Source: Dehalococcoidia bacterium (GTDB lineage: Bacteria > Chloroflexota > Dehalococcoidia > Dehalococcoidales > UBA1222). From it: DNA of 44,384 nt. How positions within the stretch are numbered: the first letter of the stretch is position 1; each line of letters opens with the position of its first letter. Shown piece by piece: positions 9,059-16,003 of this stretch. Where the stretch lies: the NCBI GenBank assembly GCA_009779255.1, contig WREQ01000009.1, forward strand, positions 1-44,384. Direction: 5' to 3'. The position numbers and the translations under genes are program-made. The notes under the pieces were generated by a model. It was not told the DNA's origin. It saw nothing but the letters and a program-made list of their open reading frames with translations, and did no database searches.

Positions 9059-9748
9059 ATGAGCGTACGCCAGCTTTACGGACTGCAGATTGTCGAAGCA
9101 GAGATTGCCTCCGCCGAAAAGGAAATCGCCGCAGCACAGGCGAAACTTGCGGCAGACGCGGAATTGAAAGCGGCGCAGGCCGCGCTGACCGTCGCGAAGT
9201 CAGACCTTGACACGCTGCTCAAAGAGCAGCGGCAGAACGACGGCGACATCGCCGACATCACCACCAAAATCAACACCGCCAACACCTCGCTTTACAGCGG
9301 GCGAGTGCGCAGCCCCAGGGAGCTTACCGACCTGCAGCTTGAGATGGACTCGCTTTCCCGCAGGCTGGCACCTTTCGAGGAAAAAGCCCTCGGCTATATG
9401 GAGCAAATCGAGTCCGCGCAGGCCGCCGTTCGTGACTGCGAAGGCGGATTGAAAGCTGTCGAAGACATCCGGCGCGAAGAGCACAGGGAGCTTCAAACCC
9501 GGCTCGGAGAACTGGCAACCAGACTGGAAGGGTTGCAAAAACAGCGCGGCGACAAGGCGGCGTTGATTGCACCAGACGAACTAAATTTTTACATTGAGAT
9601 TAAAAAACGCCGCGGCGTGGCGGTGGCGCGCGTTGAAAAGGGAGTCTGTGCCTGCCGCATTACGCTTCCCACGGCGGAGCTACAGCGCGCCCGCGGTGGA
9701 CGCGTGGTGCAGTGCTCATCCTGTGCCCGGATTCTGTTCGCCGAGTAA
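9059..9748 (+). CDS. Coiled-coil protein with C-terminal C4 zinc ribbon (DUF164/CT398-like)
   Basis: 229 residues. About 1-180 are heptad-rich, Ala/Glu/Lys-rich coiled coil (EIASAEKEIAAAQAKLAAD...). A C-terminal zinc ribbon follows, with CxC (CAC, ~198) and CxxC (CSSC, ~220). Proteins of this architecture are widespread in bacteria and often sit beside RNase H or Nif3-like genes, as here; their molecular role is poorly defined. The stop is three bases before the RNase HI start, so the two form an operon. The ATG has no Shine-Dalgarno site but a -10 element six bases upstream, consistent with leaderless translation. Confidence 0.85.
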   Translation: MSVRQLYGLQIVEAEIASAEKEIAAAQAKLAADAELKAAQAALTVAKSDLDTLLKEQRQNDGDIADITTKINTANTSLYSGRVRSPRELTDLQLEMDSLSRRLAPFEEKALGYMEQIESAQAAVRDCEGGLKAVEDIRREEHRELQTRLGELATRLEGLQKQRGDKAALIAPDELNFYIEIKKRRGVAVARVEKGVCACRITLPTAELQRARGGRVVQCSSCARILFAE

Positions 9749-9751
9749 GCC

Positions 9752-10171
9752 ATGACCAGACGATTCATCATGTATACCGACGGCGCGTCGCGTGGCAATC
9801 CCGGCCCCGCCGCCATCGGCGTGGCGCTACTGGAAGGAACGCAGACCGTCGCCGTCATCTCGAAACGCCTCCCAGATTGCACCAACAACCAGGCCGAGTA
9901 CAAAGCCGTCATCGCCGGGCTGGAAAAGGCCTTGGAGCTGGGAGCCAGCGCCGTGTTGCTCCGCTCAGACTCCGAGCTGATTGTGAATCAGTTGAACGGC
10001 TTGTACCGCGTCAGGAACACTGCCCTCAAACCGCTTTACGACCGGGTAATATTGCTGGCACGCCGCTTGGAATCATTCACCGCCACCTCCGTGCCACGCG
10101 AACAGAACCGTGAAGCCGACAGACTGGCCAACCACGCCTTCAACAGAGTCAGCGACAGAGCGTTTGAATAA
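9752..10171 (+). CDS. rnhA: Ribonuclease HI
   Basis: 139 residues covering one RNase H domain. It degrades the RNA strand of RNA-DNA hybrids such as R-loops and Okazaki primers. The catalytic acidic residues are visible: Asp in YTDGASRGNPGPA (~10), Glu in NNQAEYKAV (~49), Asp in LRSDSELIVNQL (~72) and Asp in EQNREADRLAN (~128). It has no N-terminal hybrid-binding domain and resembles the shorter RnhA-like enzymes of Gram-positives and archaea rather than the E. coli form. It directly follows the zinc-ribbon gene in the same operon. The ORF at 10174-10356 downstream has no recognisable content and is not called. Confidence 0.93.
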   Translation: MTRRFIMYTDGASRGNPGPAAIGVALLEGTQTVAVISKRLPDCTNNQAEYKAVIAGLEKALELGASAVLLRSDSELIVNQLNGLYRVRNTALKPLYDRVILLARRLESFTATSVPREQNREADRLANHAFNRVSDRAFE

Positions 10172-10299
10172 ATATGAGTCCCCCCTCAGAGACTTTCTGT
10201 AATCCATCCTCAACGGTGAGGACGCCCACGCCGGAAATATCAGTGCAGAAGTGCCATAAAGTGCAAGGCGAATTTTACCGCGTTTTCAGCCTTTTCCGC

Positions 10300-10328
10300 T
10301 TGACAAGTTATGCAACAAAAAGTAACCT
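10300..10328 (+). promoter_or_regulatory. Promoter of the IPT/TIG surface protein
   Basis: TTGACA (10300-10305) and TAACCT (10323-10328) with a 17-bp spacer. A transcript starting near 10335 has a 24-nt leader carrying GGAGGG five bases before the GTG start. Confidence 0.65.
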
Positions 10329-10358
10329 TAACGAACAGAGAAGTTTCGGAGGGTAATT

Positions 10359-12719
10359 GTGAAATTCAAGCGTTTATTGCGCGTTTTTTTGGCAACCATG
10401 ACACTGGGACTGACTGCGGCCGCAGTTTTGCCGGCGGCGCCGGTGGCAGCCGCCGCAATTGAACTCAACACATCCAGCGGCAGCGTGGGGGACCGCATCC
10501 TCGTCTCCGGCTCCGGTTTCAGCTTCACCCAAAATCAACTCATCACTCTTGAGATGCGCCCACAGACAGGCGGCAACACCGTGACACTGCAAACACTTTA
10601 TGCCACTTCCATCAGTATCTTCAATGCCGAGGTTATCATCCCTGACGTCCCGCGCGGAGTTTGGCTCATCGGGGTTCAGGGAAACTCAGCTGGCGCTGCT
10701 ATCACTATCAACCCCAAAATTACGCTCAGCGCGTCCTCGGGCGGCGGCGGAGATGTCATCACTGTCACCGGCACCGGCTTCTCCAGCGCGGCTTCAAATC
10801 CCGTCATCGTTCAGGTGGACGGAGTTTCGGTAACCACCGTTCCGGCTACGGTGCAGCCATCCGGCAACGGGAGATTTACCGCTTCATTCACCATGCCTGA
10901 CTTGGCACTGGGCAACCACACCATCACCGCGACACAGAGTGGCGGCACCGCCAGCACCAGCTTTGTCATCGAGCCCAAAATCACCGTCACCCCGATAAGC
11001 GGCAGCCCCGGCGCCACAGTGACCATCAACGGCTCCGGCTTCGCCCCCGGCAAAACGGTCTCTTTTACCATTGGTAACAGCATTCCTCTTTCCACAACGC
11101 CGGCCACCGTCACCACCGGTCTTGACGGCAAATTCAGCAACGTAACCTTCACCATCCCGTCGCTAGGCGGCGGCACCCATACCGTGAAAGCCACCGACGC
11201 CAACGGCAACGACGCTACAGCCGTACTCACCGTTCCCTCATCCATCAGCCTTAGCTCCACCAACGGCAGGGTCGGCTCATTGGTGACCGTAACCGGCACC
11301 GGCTTCGTACCCGGCCAGACCGTTTCTATCTACTGGGACGCCGGCATCAACGCGCTCACTACCACCACTGCCTCCGCCTCCGGCGCCATCCTTGCCGAGA
11401 TTACCATCCCAGCTGGCGTGCGCGGCACCCATACCGTGAAAGCCGCTGATGCCACAGGCAACACCGCAACCACATCGTACATGGTGGATCCAGGACTAAA
11501 CATCTATATCGTCGAAGGCACCACCCCGGTAACGGGTGGTTTCGGCGATACGGTTACAGTCAAGGGTTCCGGCTACACCGCCGGAAGCACCATCAGTTTC
11601 TCACTATCGCTGCCGCCTGATACCAGCGTCCCCCTTACCACCAACCCAGCGGCGGTAACCGCCGCCAGCGACGGCAGTTTTGAGGCCACCTTCAACATAC
11701 CTAGGGCCGCCGCCGGCGCGTGGACGGTGACCGCCAACGGCGGCGCCACTAACAACATTGCCACCGCCACCCTAATCATCATTCCCAAAATAACCATCAA
11801 CCCCACCGATGGCGTCGTCGGAGACTCCGTCACCATAACCGGCACCGGCTTCCGCCCCAATCAGACCATCTCCGTGACTTGGGGCGGCACCCAGCTTCCG
11901 ACTGCCACCTCTACCGACACCAGCGGCAGCTTCTCCATAGACTTCAACGTTCCCGCAAGCAAAGCCGGCAACACCCAGGTGTCCGTCAGCGACGGCAGTA
12001 ATTCAGCAACGGCTGTTTTCACCGTCACCGCCAACGCGGCGCTGACCACCGGCTCCGCCGGAACTTCGACCAGCCCCGCCCACGTCGGCCAGGAAATTAC
12101 CGTGACTGGCACCGGCTTCACCCCCGGCGCCAGCATAACCGGAACAACTTTGTCTGCCACCGGAGCAATGTCCTTCTTCAACGTTGTCGCGAACAGCGCA
12201 GGCTCGTTCACCGCCGTCTTCAATGCGCCCGCCATCTCCGCCGGAAAACACACGATAACCATCGCTGCAGATGGCGTACCCACCACCATAACCATTGACT
12301 TTTACATAGAAAGCACCGCCCCCAACCAAGTGCAACTGCTGTCGCCCGCCAACGGAAGCAAACCTCGCCAACCAGCCACCTTCACTTGGGGCGAAGTGAC
12401 GGACGACTCAGGAGTCACATATACCCTGCAAATCAGCCAGGAGGCCTCCTTCGGCACCCTGCTAATGGAAAAGGAACTCAATGGCACCGGTTACACGCTG
12501 GATGACACCGTAAAGTTCAGGTCAGGCGTAACCTACTACTGGCGCGTACAGGCAGTCGATGGCGCCGGCAACGAAGGCTCATGGAGCGTGGCCAATACCC
12601 TGAGCGTGGGCTCCACCTTCCCCGGCTGGTTGGTGCACGTGTTGTACATTCTGGGCATCATCATCGCGGCAGCAGCCGGCGTATGGTTCGGGCGCCGATG
12701 GGCTTACCGATCATACTAG
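10359..12719 (+). CDS. Secreted, C-terminally anchored IPT/TIG-repeat surface protein
   Basis: 786 residues starting at GTG with GGAGGG at ideal spacing. A signal peptide covers about 1-32 (basic start, LAATMTLGLTAAAVLPAAPVAAA-like core). Seven tandem Ig-like IPT/TIG modules start near residues 34, 121, 208, 295, 380, 478 and 565, each carrying a variant of the G-x-x-V-T-V-x-G-T-G-F signature. A fibronectin-III-like module follows (~655-745, with YTLQISQ and TYYWRVQAVDGAGN), then one membrane segment (~753-775) and a short basic tail WFGRRWAYRSY. The layout fits a cell-surface adhesion or envelope protein tethered at its C-terminus. There is no LPXTG motif. Ligand and role are unknown. Confidence 0.85.
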   Translation: MKFKRLLRVFLATMTLGLTAAAVLPAAPVAAAAIELNTSSGSVGDRILVSGSGFSFTQNQLITLEMRPQTGGNTVTLQTLYATSISIFNAEVIIPDVPRGVWLIGVQGNSAGAAITINPKITLSASSGGGGDVITVTGTGFSSAASNPVIVQVDGVSVTTVPATVQPSGNGRFTASFTMPDLALGNHTITATQSGGTASTSFVIEPKITVTPISGSPGATVTINGSGFAPGKTVSFTIGNSIPLSTTPATVTTGLDGKFSNVTFTIPSLGGGTHTVKATDANGNDATAVLTVPSSISLSSTNGRVGSLVTVTGTGFVPGQTVSIYWDAGINALTTTTASASGAILAEITIPAGVRGTHTVKAADATGNTATTSYMVDPGLNIYIVEGTTPVTGGFGDTVTVKGSGYTAGSTISFSLSLPPDTSVPLTTNPAAVTAASDGSFEATFNIPRAAAGAWTVTANGGATNNIATATLIIIPKITINPTDGVVGDSVTITGTGFRPNQTISVTWGGTQLPTATSTDTSGSFSIDFNVPASKAGNTQVSVSDGSNSATAVFTVTANAALTTGSAGTSTSPAHVGQEITVTGTGFTPGASITGTTLSATGAMSFFNVVANSAGSFTAVFNAPAISAGKHTITIAADGVPTTITIDFYIESTAPNQVQLLSPANGSKPRQPATFTWGEVTDDSGVTYTLQISQEASFGTLLMEKELNGTGYTLDDTVKFRSGVTYYWRVQAVDGAGNEGSWSVANTLSVGSTFPGWLVHVLYILGIIIAAAAGVWFGRRWAYRSY

Positions 12720-12736
12720 AAATAAAGGGTTAATCC

Positions 12737-13189
12737 ATGGACGCCCCGCTGAAAATCAAGTTGAATGAAGACCTGCGCCAGGCGCTGAGAAGCGGCGAAC
12801 AGCTAAAGTGTTCCGTCATCCGCATGCTGCTCTCGGCTATGAATTACGCCGAGATTGCCAGACAGGCAACGCTTGCAGACCCCGACATCATCGGCGTCAT
12901 CGGCAAGGAGATCAAGCAGCGCAGGGAAAGCATCGAGGCCTACAAAAACGCCGGCCGCCCGGAGCTGGCTGCCAAAGAGGAGGCCGAGCTGGCCATTCTG
13001 CAAGTCTATATGCCAGCACAGATGAGCCGCGCCGAGATTGTCGAACTGGTGAAGAAGGTTGTCGCCGAAACCGGCGCCGCTGGGCCCCGCGACAAGAACA
13101 AGGTGATGCCAAAGCTCATGCCGCTGGTCAGAGGCAAGGCCGACGGCGCGGAGGTTAACTCCGTAGTCAGCGAGCTACTGGGCGGATAG
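12737..13189 (+). CDS. GatB/YqeY domain protein
   Basis: 150 residues, the usual length of the free-standing YqeY family, which is homologous to the C-terminal tRNA-binding tail of GatB. Family hallmarks are the early MLLSAMNYAEIA segment, the central KEIKQRRESIEAYKNAGRPELAAKEEAELAIL region and the C-terminal G-x-x-x-R-D-x-x-x-V-M segment (GPRDKNKVMPKLMPLVRGKADG). The function is not well established; it is usually annotated as a possible amidase-associated tRNA-binding protein. It begins 17 bp after the surface-protein stop with AAAGGG upstream and is followed by a strong terminator, so it is probably the last gene of that operon. Confidence 0.9.
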   Translation: MDAPLKIKLNEDLRQALRSGEQLKCSVIRMLLSAMNYAEIARQATLADPDIIGVIGKEIKQRRESIEAYKNAGRPELAAKEEAELAILQVYMPAQMSRAEIVELVKKVVAETGAAGPRDKNKVMPKLMPLVRGKADGAEVNSVVSELLGG

Positions 13190-13209
13190 ACCAACCATTC
13201 TCGTAATAT

Positions 13210-13237
13210 AAAAAGAGAGGCGAAAACCTCTCTTTTT
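13210..13237. terminator. Intrinsic terminator, symmetrical
   Basis: An 11-bp stem (AAAAAGAGAGG / CCTCTCTTTTT) around a CGAAAA loop. The A-run and T-run make it usable from either side; for the plus strand it ends the YqeY transcript. Confidence 0.85.
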
Positions 13238-13557
13238 GTTTTCCGGTAGCCCCATACTCACACGCGGACAGACGGAGTATTTACTGCCATCTTTACTGTC
13301 ATTGCGGTCCGCCTAGTCGGACTGGAATCCAGATCACTCGACGAGTTTTGAGTTATGGATTGTGAGTATCAAGGTCAACCCCGTACAAGTCCATCCTGGA
13401 GGGAGCGCAGCGACCGAAGGATCTGGAGGCAGGGAGTAACCATCCACCACCCCACCGGATGCTTCGTCACTCGCAGGCTCGTTCCTCCAGCATGGATTTA
13501 CGCCCCTCCGTGATTGCGGGTCAAGCTATCAACGACATGACGAAATTGAGAACGCCA
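13238..13557. other. Intergenic region dominated by repeat elements
   Basis: Besides the 119-bp repeat at 13383-13501 this stretch holds a short palindromic GCGGTCCGCCTAGTCGGACTGG-like element near 13304-13325, ending GGAATCCAG, and flanking bases (TTGCGGGTCAAG, GTTGACC-type) that recur near the other single copy at 30415-30640. No coding potential is seen. Confidence 0.6.
13383..13501 (-). repeat. 119-bp imperfect-palindrome repeat, copy A
   Basis: Reading the minus strand, it starts GTAAATCCATGCTGGAGG and ends GGATGGACTTGTAC. The two ends are imperfect inverted copies of one another (TCCATGCTGGAGG versus TCCATCCTGGAGG), so the unit can fold into one long hairpin. It is the only copy in minus orientation in this window. 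Confidence 0.9.
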
Positions 13558-15108
13558 TTACAGCGCGATATTGTCCCAGTGTAGCCTTCGGGCTTCGTCC
13601 CACTCGGCGGTATAATCACCGCCACCCAGTCCAGCCTGCTCCAGCGCCTTTTTCCATCCCGCCGGCGACACGCGCTCCACAGCGGCAATTGCCCGCGCCA
13701 TCTCCATTCCACCCCGCGACAACATCCCCTGCATATGGCTCCACGCCGGACTTTCGGCCTTGATTTCAATTCCTGAACCACCCAGCGCCCGCCTGACAGC
13801 TTCAAGACGGGCTTCAAGAACGGCCACATCCGCCATGCCGCGCCGTTCGAAGGCGGTGCCCGCCTTTGGCACGAATGGCGACAGATTGACGCTGATACGA
13901 CAGTTTTTATGCGCCCGGTCAAGGATGCGCTGACATTTAAGCGACAACGCCGCGATGGCGTCTGCGTCGGCGTCCTCCTCGGTCGGCAGACCGAACATGT
14001 AATAGAGTTTGAGCTGTTTGAAAGACCGCATCGCCACCTTCCCAACTGCCTCGATTATGTCATCTTCGTTAAACCCCTTGTGAATCATATCGCGCAGGCG
14101 CTCCGACCCCGCCTCCGGCGCCAGCGCGATGGTCTGCGCCCCACCGGCAATCATCAGCTCAAGTATTTTCGGAGAGAGGCGTTTAAGGCGCAGGGAAGAG
14201 AGCGAAAACCCCATCCCCATCTCCAGCAGCCCGCTCAACAGCGATTCTATCTGCGGGTGGTCGGTTACCACCGGTCCCACCAGTCCGGCGCGCTTTCGGT
14301 ATCTCAACCCCTCCCGCGCCTGTTCAAGCAGGGATTCCAGAGAGTGAAAACGGAGCGGGCGGAAGCAGTGACTCACCAGGCAGAAGGAGCAGGCGGCGGA
14401 GCAGCCGCGCTCAACCTCGATAAGATAAAGGTCTCCCAACTCGGTATCATGCGTGAGGACAGTGGAATGCGCCGGGAAATCGTCCAGTACTTCCAAATAC
14501 CGGCGCCGCACCGGCTGCGCCGCGTCGAGCGCGGGAACGTACACCCCCGGCACAGCGGCCAGTTTTGACAACTGTTCCTCCCTGGATAAATCGGCTGTAA
14601 GAACCGGCAGCATGGCGGGCAAGATAGCCTCGGCCTCTCCGATACATACGGCGTCAAAAAAAGACGCCACCGGGGCTGGATTGGCGCTCATGCACGGCCC
14701 TCCGGCAATCAGCAGTGGATAGGACGCGCCGCGGTCTCCGGCATAGAGCGGGATGCCCGCCGCCTTCATGATGACCGGCAAATTGAGATAGTCCAGCTCG
14801 TAGGAAAAAGAGAATGCCAGACAGGCATAATCCATCAGCGGCCGCGAGGATTCCAGCGACAGTAGCGGCCTGCCATCAGCCTCCCAGAAAACACGCTCGC
14901 AGACGACCTCTGGGAGACGGTTGAGTAGGGAGTAAATCACCTGCACCCCCAGGTTGGACATGCCCACAAAATAGCGGTTGGGATAGACCATGGCGAACGG
15001 ATAACGCCCGCCCCAGTCCTTGAAAAGAGTACCCTCTTCGCCGGCCAGACGACCGCTGCTGAAATAGTCAGCGCGGCTGCGGGATGGTTTGCCATGACTG
15101 GAAGACAT
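13558..15108 (-). CDS. Radical SAM protein with N-terminal B12-binding-like domain
   Basis: 516 residues. Residues ~30-190 form a Rossmann-like region comparable to B12-binding domains of radical SAM enzymes (GMSNLGVQVIYSLLN, AGGPCMSANP, IGEAEAILP). The radical SAM cluster motif is RGCSAACSFC (CxxxCxxC, ~235). A TIM-barrel with PEAGSERLRDMIHKG and YYMFGLPTEED follows, as in the YgiQ/TIGR03960-like group. The substrate is unknown. It has its own promoter and no Shine-Dalgarno site: a -10 lies six bases before the ATG. It is downstream of, but separated by a terminator from, the NYN gene. Confidence 0.85.
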   Translation of the reverse strand: MSSSHGKPSRSRADYFSSGRLAGEEGTLFKDWGGRYPFAMVYPNRYFVGMSNLGVQVIYSLLNRLPEVVCERVFWEADGRPLLSLESSRPLMDYACLAFSFSYELDYLNLPVIMKAAGIPLYAGDRGASYPLLIAGGPCMSANPAPVASFFDAVCIGEAEAILPAMLPVLTADLSREEQLSKLAAVPGVYVPALDAAQPVRRRYLEVLDDFPAHSTVLTHDTELGDLYLIEVERGCSAACSFCLVSHCFRPLRFHSLESLLEQAREGLRYRKRAGLVGPVVTDHPQIESLLSGLLEMGMGFSLSSLRLKRLSPKILELMIAGGAQTIALAPEAGSERLRDMIHKGFNEDDIIEAVGKVAMRSFKQLKLYYMFGLPTEEDADADAIAALSLKCQRILDRAHKNCRISVNLSPFVPKAGTAFERRGMADVAVLEARLEAVRRALGGSGIEIKAESPAWSHMQGMLSRGGMEMARAIAAVERVSPAGWKKALEQAGLGGGDYTAEWDEARRLHWDNIAL

Positions 15109-15114
15109 AGCTTG

Positions 15115-15144
15115 ATATTAGCGCATGACACACTCGGTTGTCAT
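15115..15144 (-). promoter_or_regulatory. Promoter of the radical SAM gene, apparently leaderless
   Basis: On the minus strand ATGACA (15144-15139), 18-bp spacer, TAATAT (15120-15115), then six bases (CAAGCT) before ATG 15108. The predicted first nucleotide is the start codon. Confidence 0.55.
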
Positions 15145-15161
15145 ATGACGGTTCTCACAAT

Positions 15162-15194
15162 AGCAAAAAGAGACCGCCTTCCGGCGGTCTCTTT
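15162..15194 (-). terminator. Terminator after the NYN-domain gene
   Basis: A stem AAAGAGACCGCC with loop GGAA/TTCC, followed on the minus strand by TTTTTGCTA. It ends the leftward nrdR-nrdJ-NYN transcript before the radical SAM promoter. Confidence 0.85.
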
Positions 15195-15219
15195 GGCGAA
15201 AACGAGGGACAGCTTCTGT

Positions 15220-15876
15220 TTATTCCTCGAAGCGCATGTAGTTCCATTCATTATATGATTCTATCGGCGGCGCTTCGAGGCTGTCTTCGCGGCGCGTGTC
15301 AAAATGGCGCTGCGGCTGGAACGATGGCTGCTGAGGATAGCGCGCATGATGAAGCTGGGACTTCCAGCAACCGCGCATCAGGTAGCCGTCAATCGGTATC
15401 ACGCGATCGGCCACGTCGCGCAGCTGGCGCGAGGTGCGCTCCTGCCCGAACAACGCCACTTCGACGTGCTTGCCATTGTCCTTTACCGCCTGCATGGCGC
15501 CGACGTAATCGTTGTCGCCGGCAACCAGAATAGCCACATCATAGTTGTTCTTGTAGGCATGAGTAATCATATCGGTGGCCAGCTGCACATCCACACCCTT
15601 TTCAAACGGCGGGGAATTAGGCCAGGCGTTGGTGTATACCAGCCGTCCGAGCCGAAGTTCGGTATAGGGAATGGAAGCTACTATCTGGAAATACTTTTCC
15701 TGGTCCTTGAAGCGCTCCGGCTCCTCGACTTTGCCTACAACGGCGTTGTAATAGTAAACACGCACCAAGCGGCGCTTTTCTAGCAGCTTCTGGTTAAAGA
15801 GCGCCAAGTCAACGTCAGTGCGCTTGAAATAGGACTTGAGAGAGTGGTACATGTTTGAACCATCAATAAATATCAT
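15220..15876 (-). CDS. NYN-domain (LabA/DUF88-like) putative ribonuclease
   Basis: 218 residues from the first ATG. A single NYN (PIN-like) domain covers ~1-165, with the first catalytic Asp in MIFIDGSNMY, an Asp in GVDVQLATDMITHA and the paired acidic site in VAGDNDYVGAM. A Pro/Gln/His-rich tail follows. NYN proteins are metal-dependent nucleases or RNA-binding proteins; the target here is unknown. The start is uncertain: a perfect GGAGGTG (minus strand, 15912-15906) lies 30 nt before ATG 15876 but only 9 nt before an in-frame ATC (15897), with a stop codon just upstream. A non-canonical ATC start would add seven residues (M/I-DRNERA). Confidence 0.88.
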   Translation of the reverse strand: MIFIDGSNMYHSLKSYFKRTDVDLALFNQKLLEKRRLVRVYYYNAVVGKVEEPERFKDQEKYFQIVASIPYTELRLGRLVYTNAWPNSPPFEKGVDVQLATDMITHAYKNNYDVAILVAGDNDYVGAMQAVKDNGKHVEVALFGQERTSRQLRDVADRVIPIDGYLMRGCWKSQLHHARYPQQPSFQPQRHFDTRREDSLEAPPIESYNEWNYMRFEE

Positions 15877-15905
15877 GGCCCGTTCGTTTCTGTCGATATT
15901 GTTTC

Positions 15906-15912
15906 ACCTCCT
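15906..15912 (-). promoter_or_regulatory. Strong Shine-Dalgarno site displaced from the first ATG
   Basis: AAAGGAGGTG on the minus strand matches the anti-SD almost perfectly. No ATG, GTG or TTG in the NYN frame occurs at 5-12 nt; the in-frame codon at 9 nt is ATC. See the finding on this start. Confidence 0.6.
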
Positions 15913-16003
15913 TTCAGTTTATCACTACCATTAAGTCTGTCCCCTGAAAACGCTATGACGCAATCGCTGTAATGCAGTTTGCGCAAGCGGAATTCAAAGC
16001 CTT

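Noticed and set aside
8530-9062. Several ORFs across 8437-9137
   Set aside because: They translate the RNase P RNA or its promoter region.
10174-10356. 60-aa ORF between RNase HI and the surface protein
   Set aside because: Low-complexity, no Shine-Dalgarno site, and it covers the promoter of the next gene.
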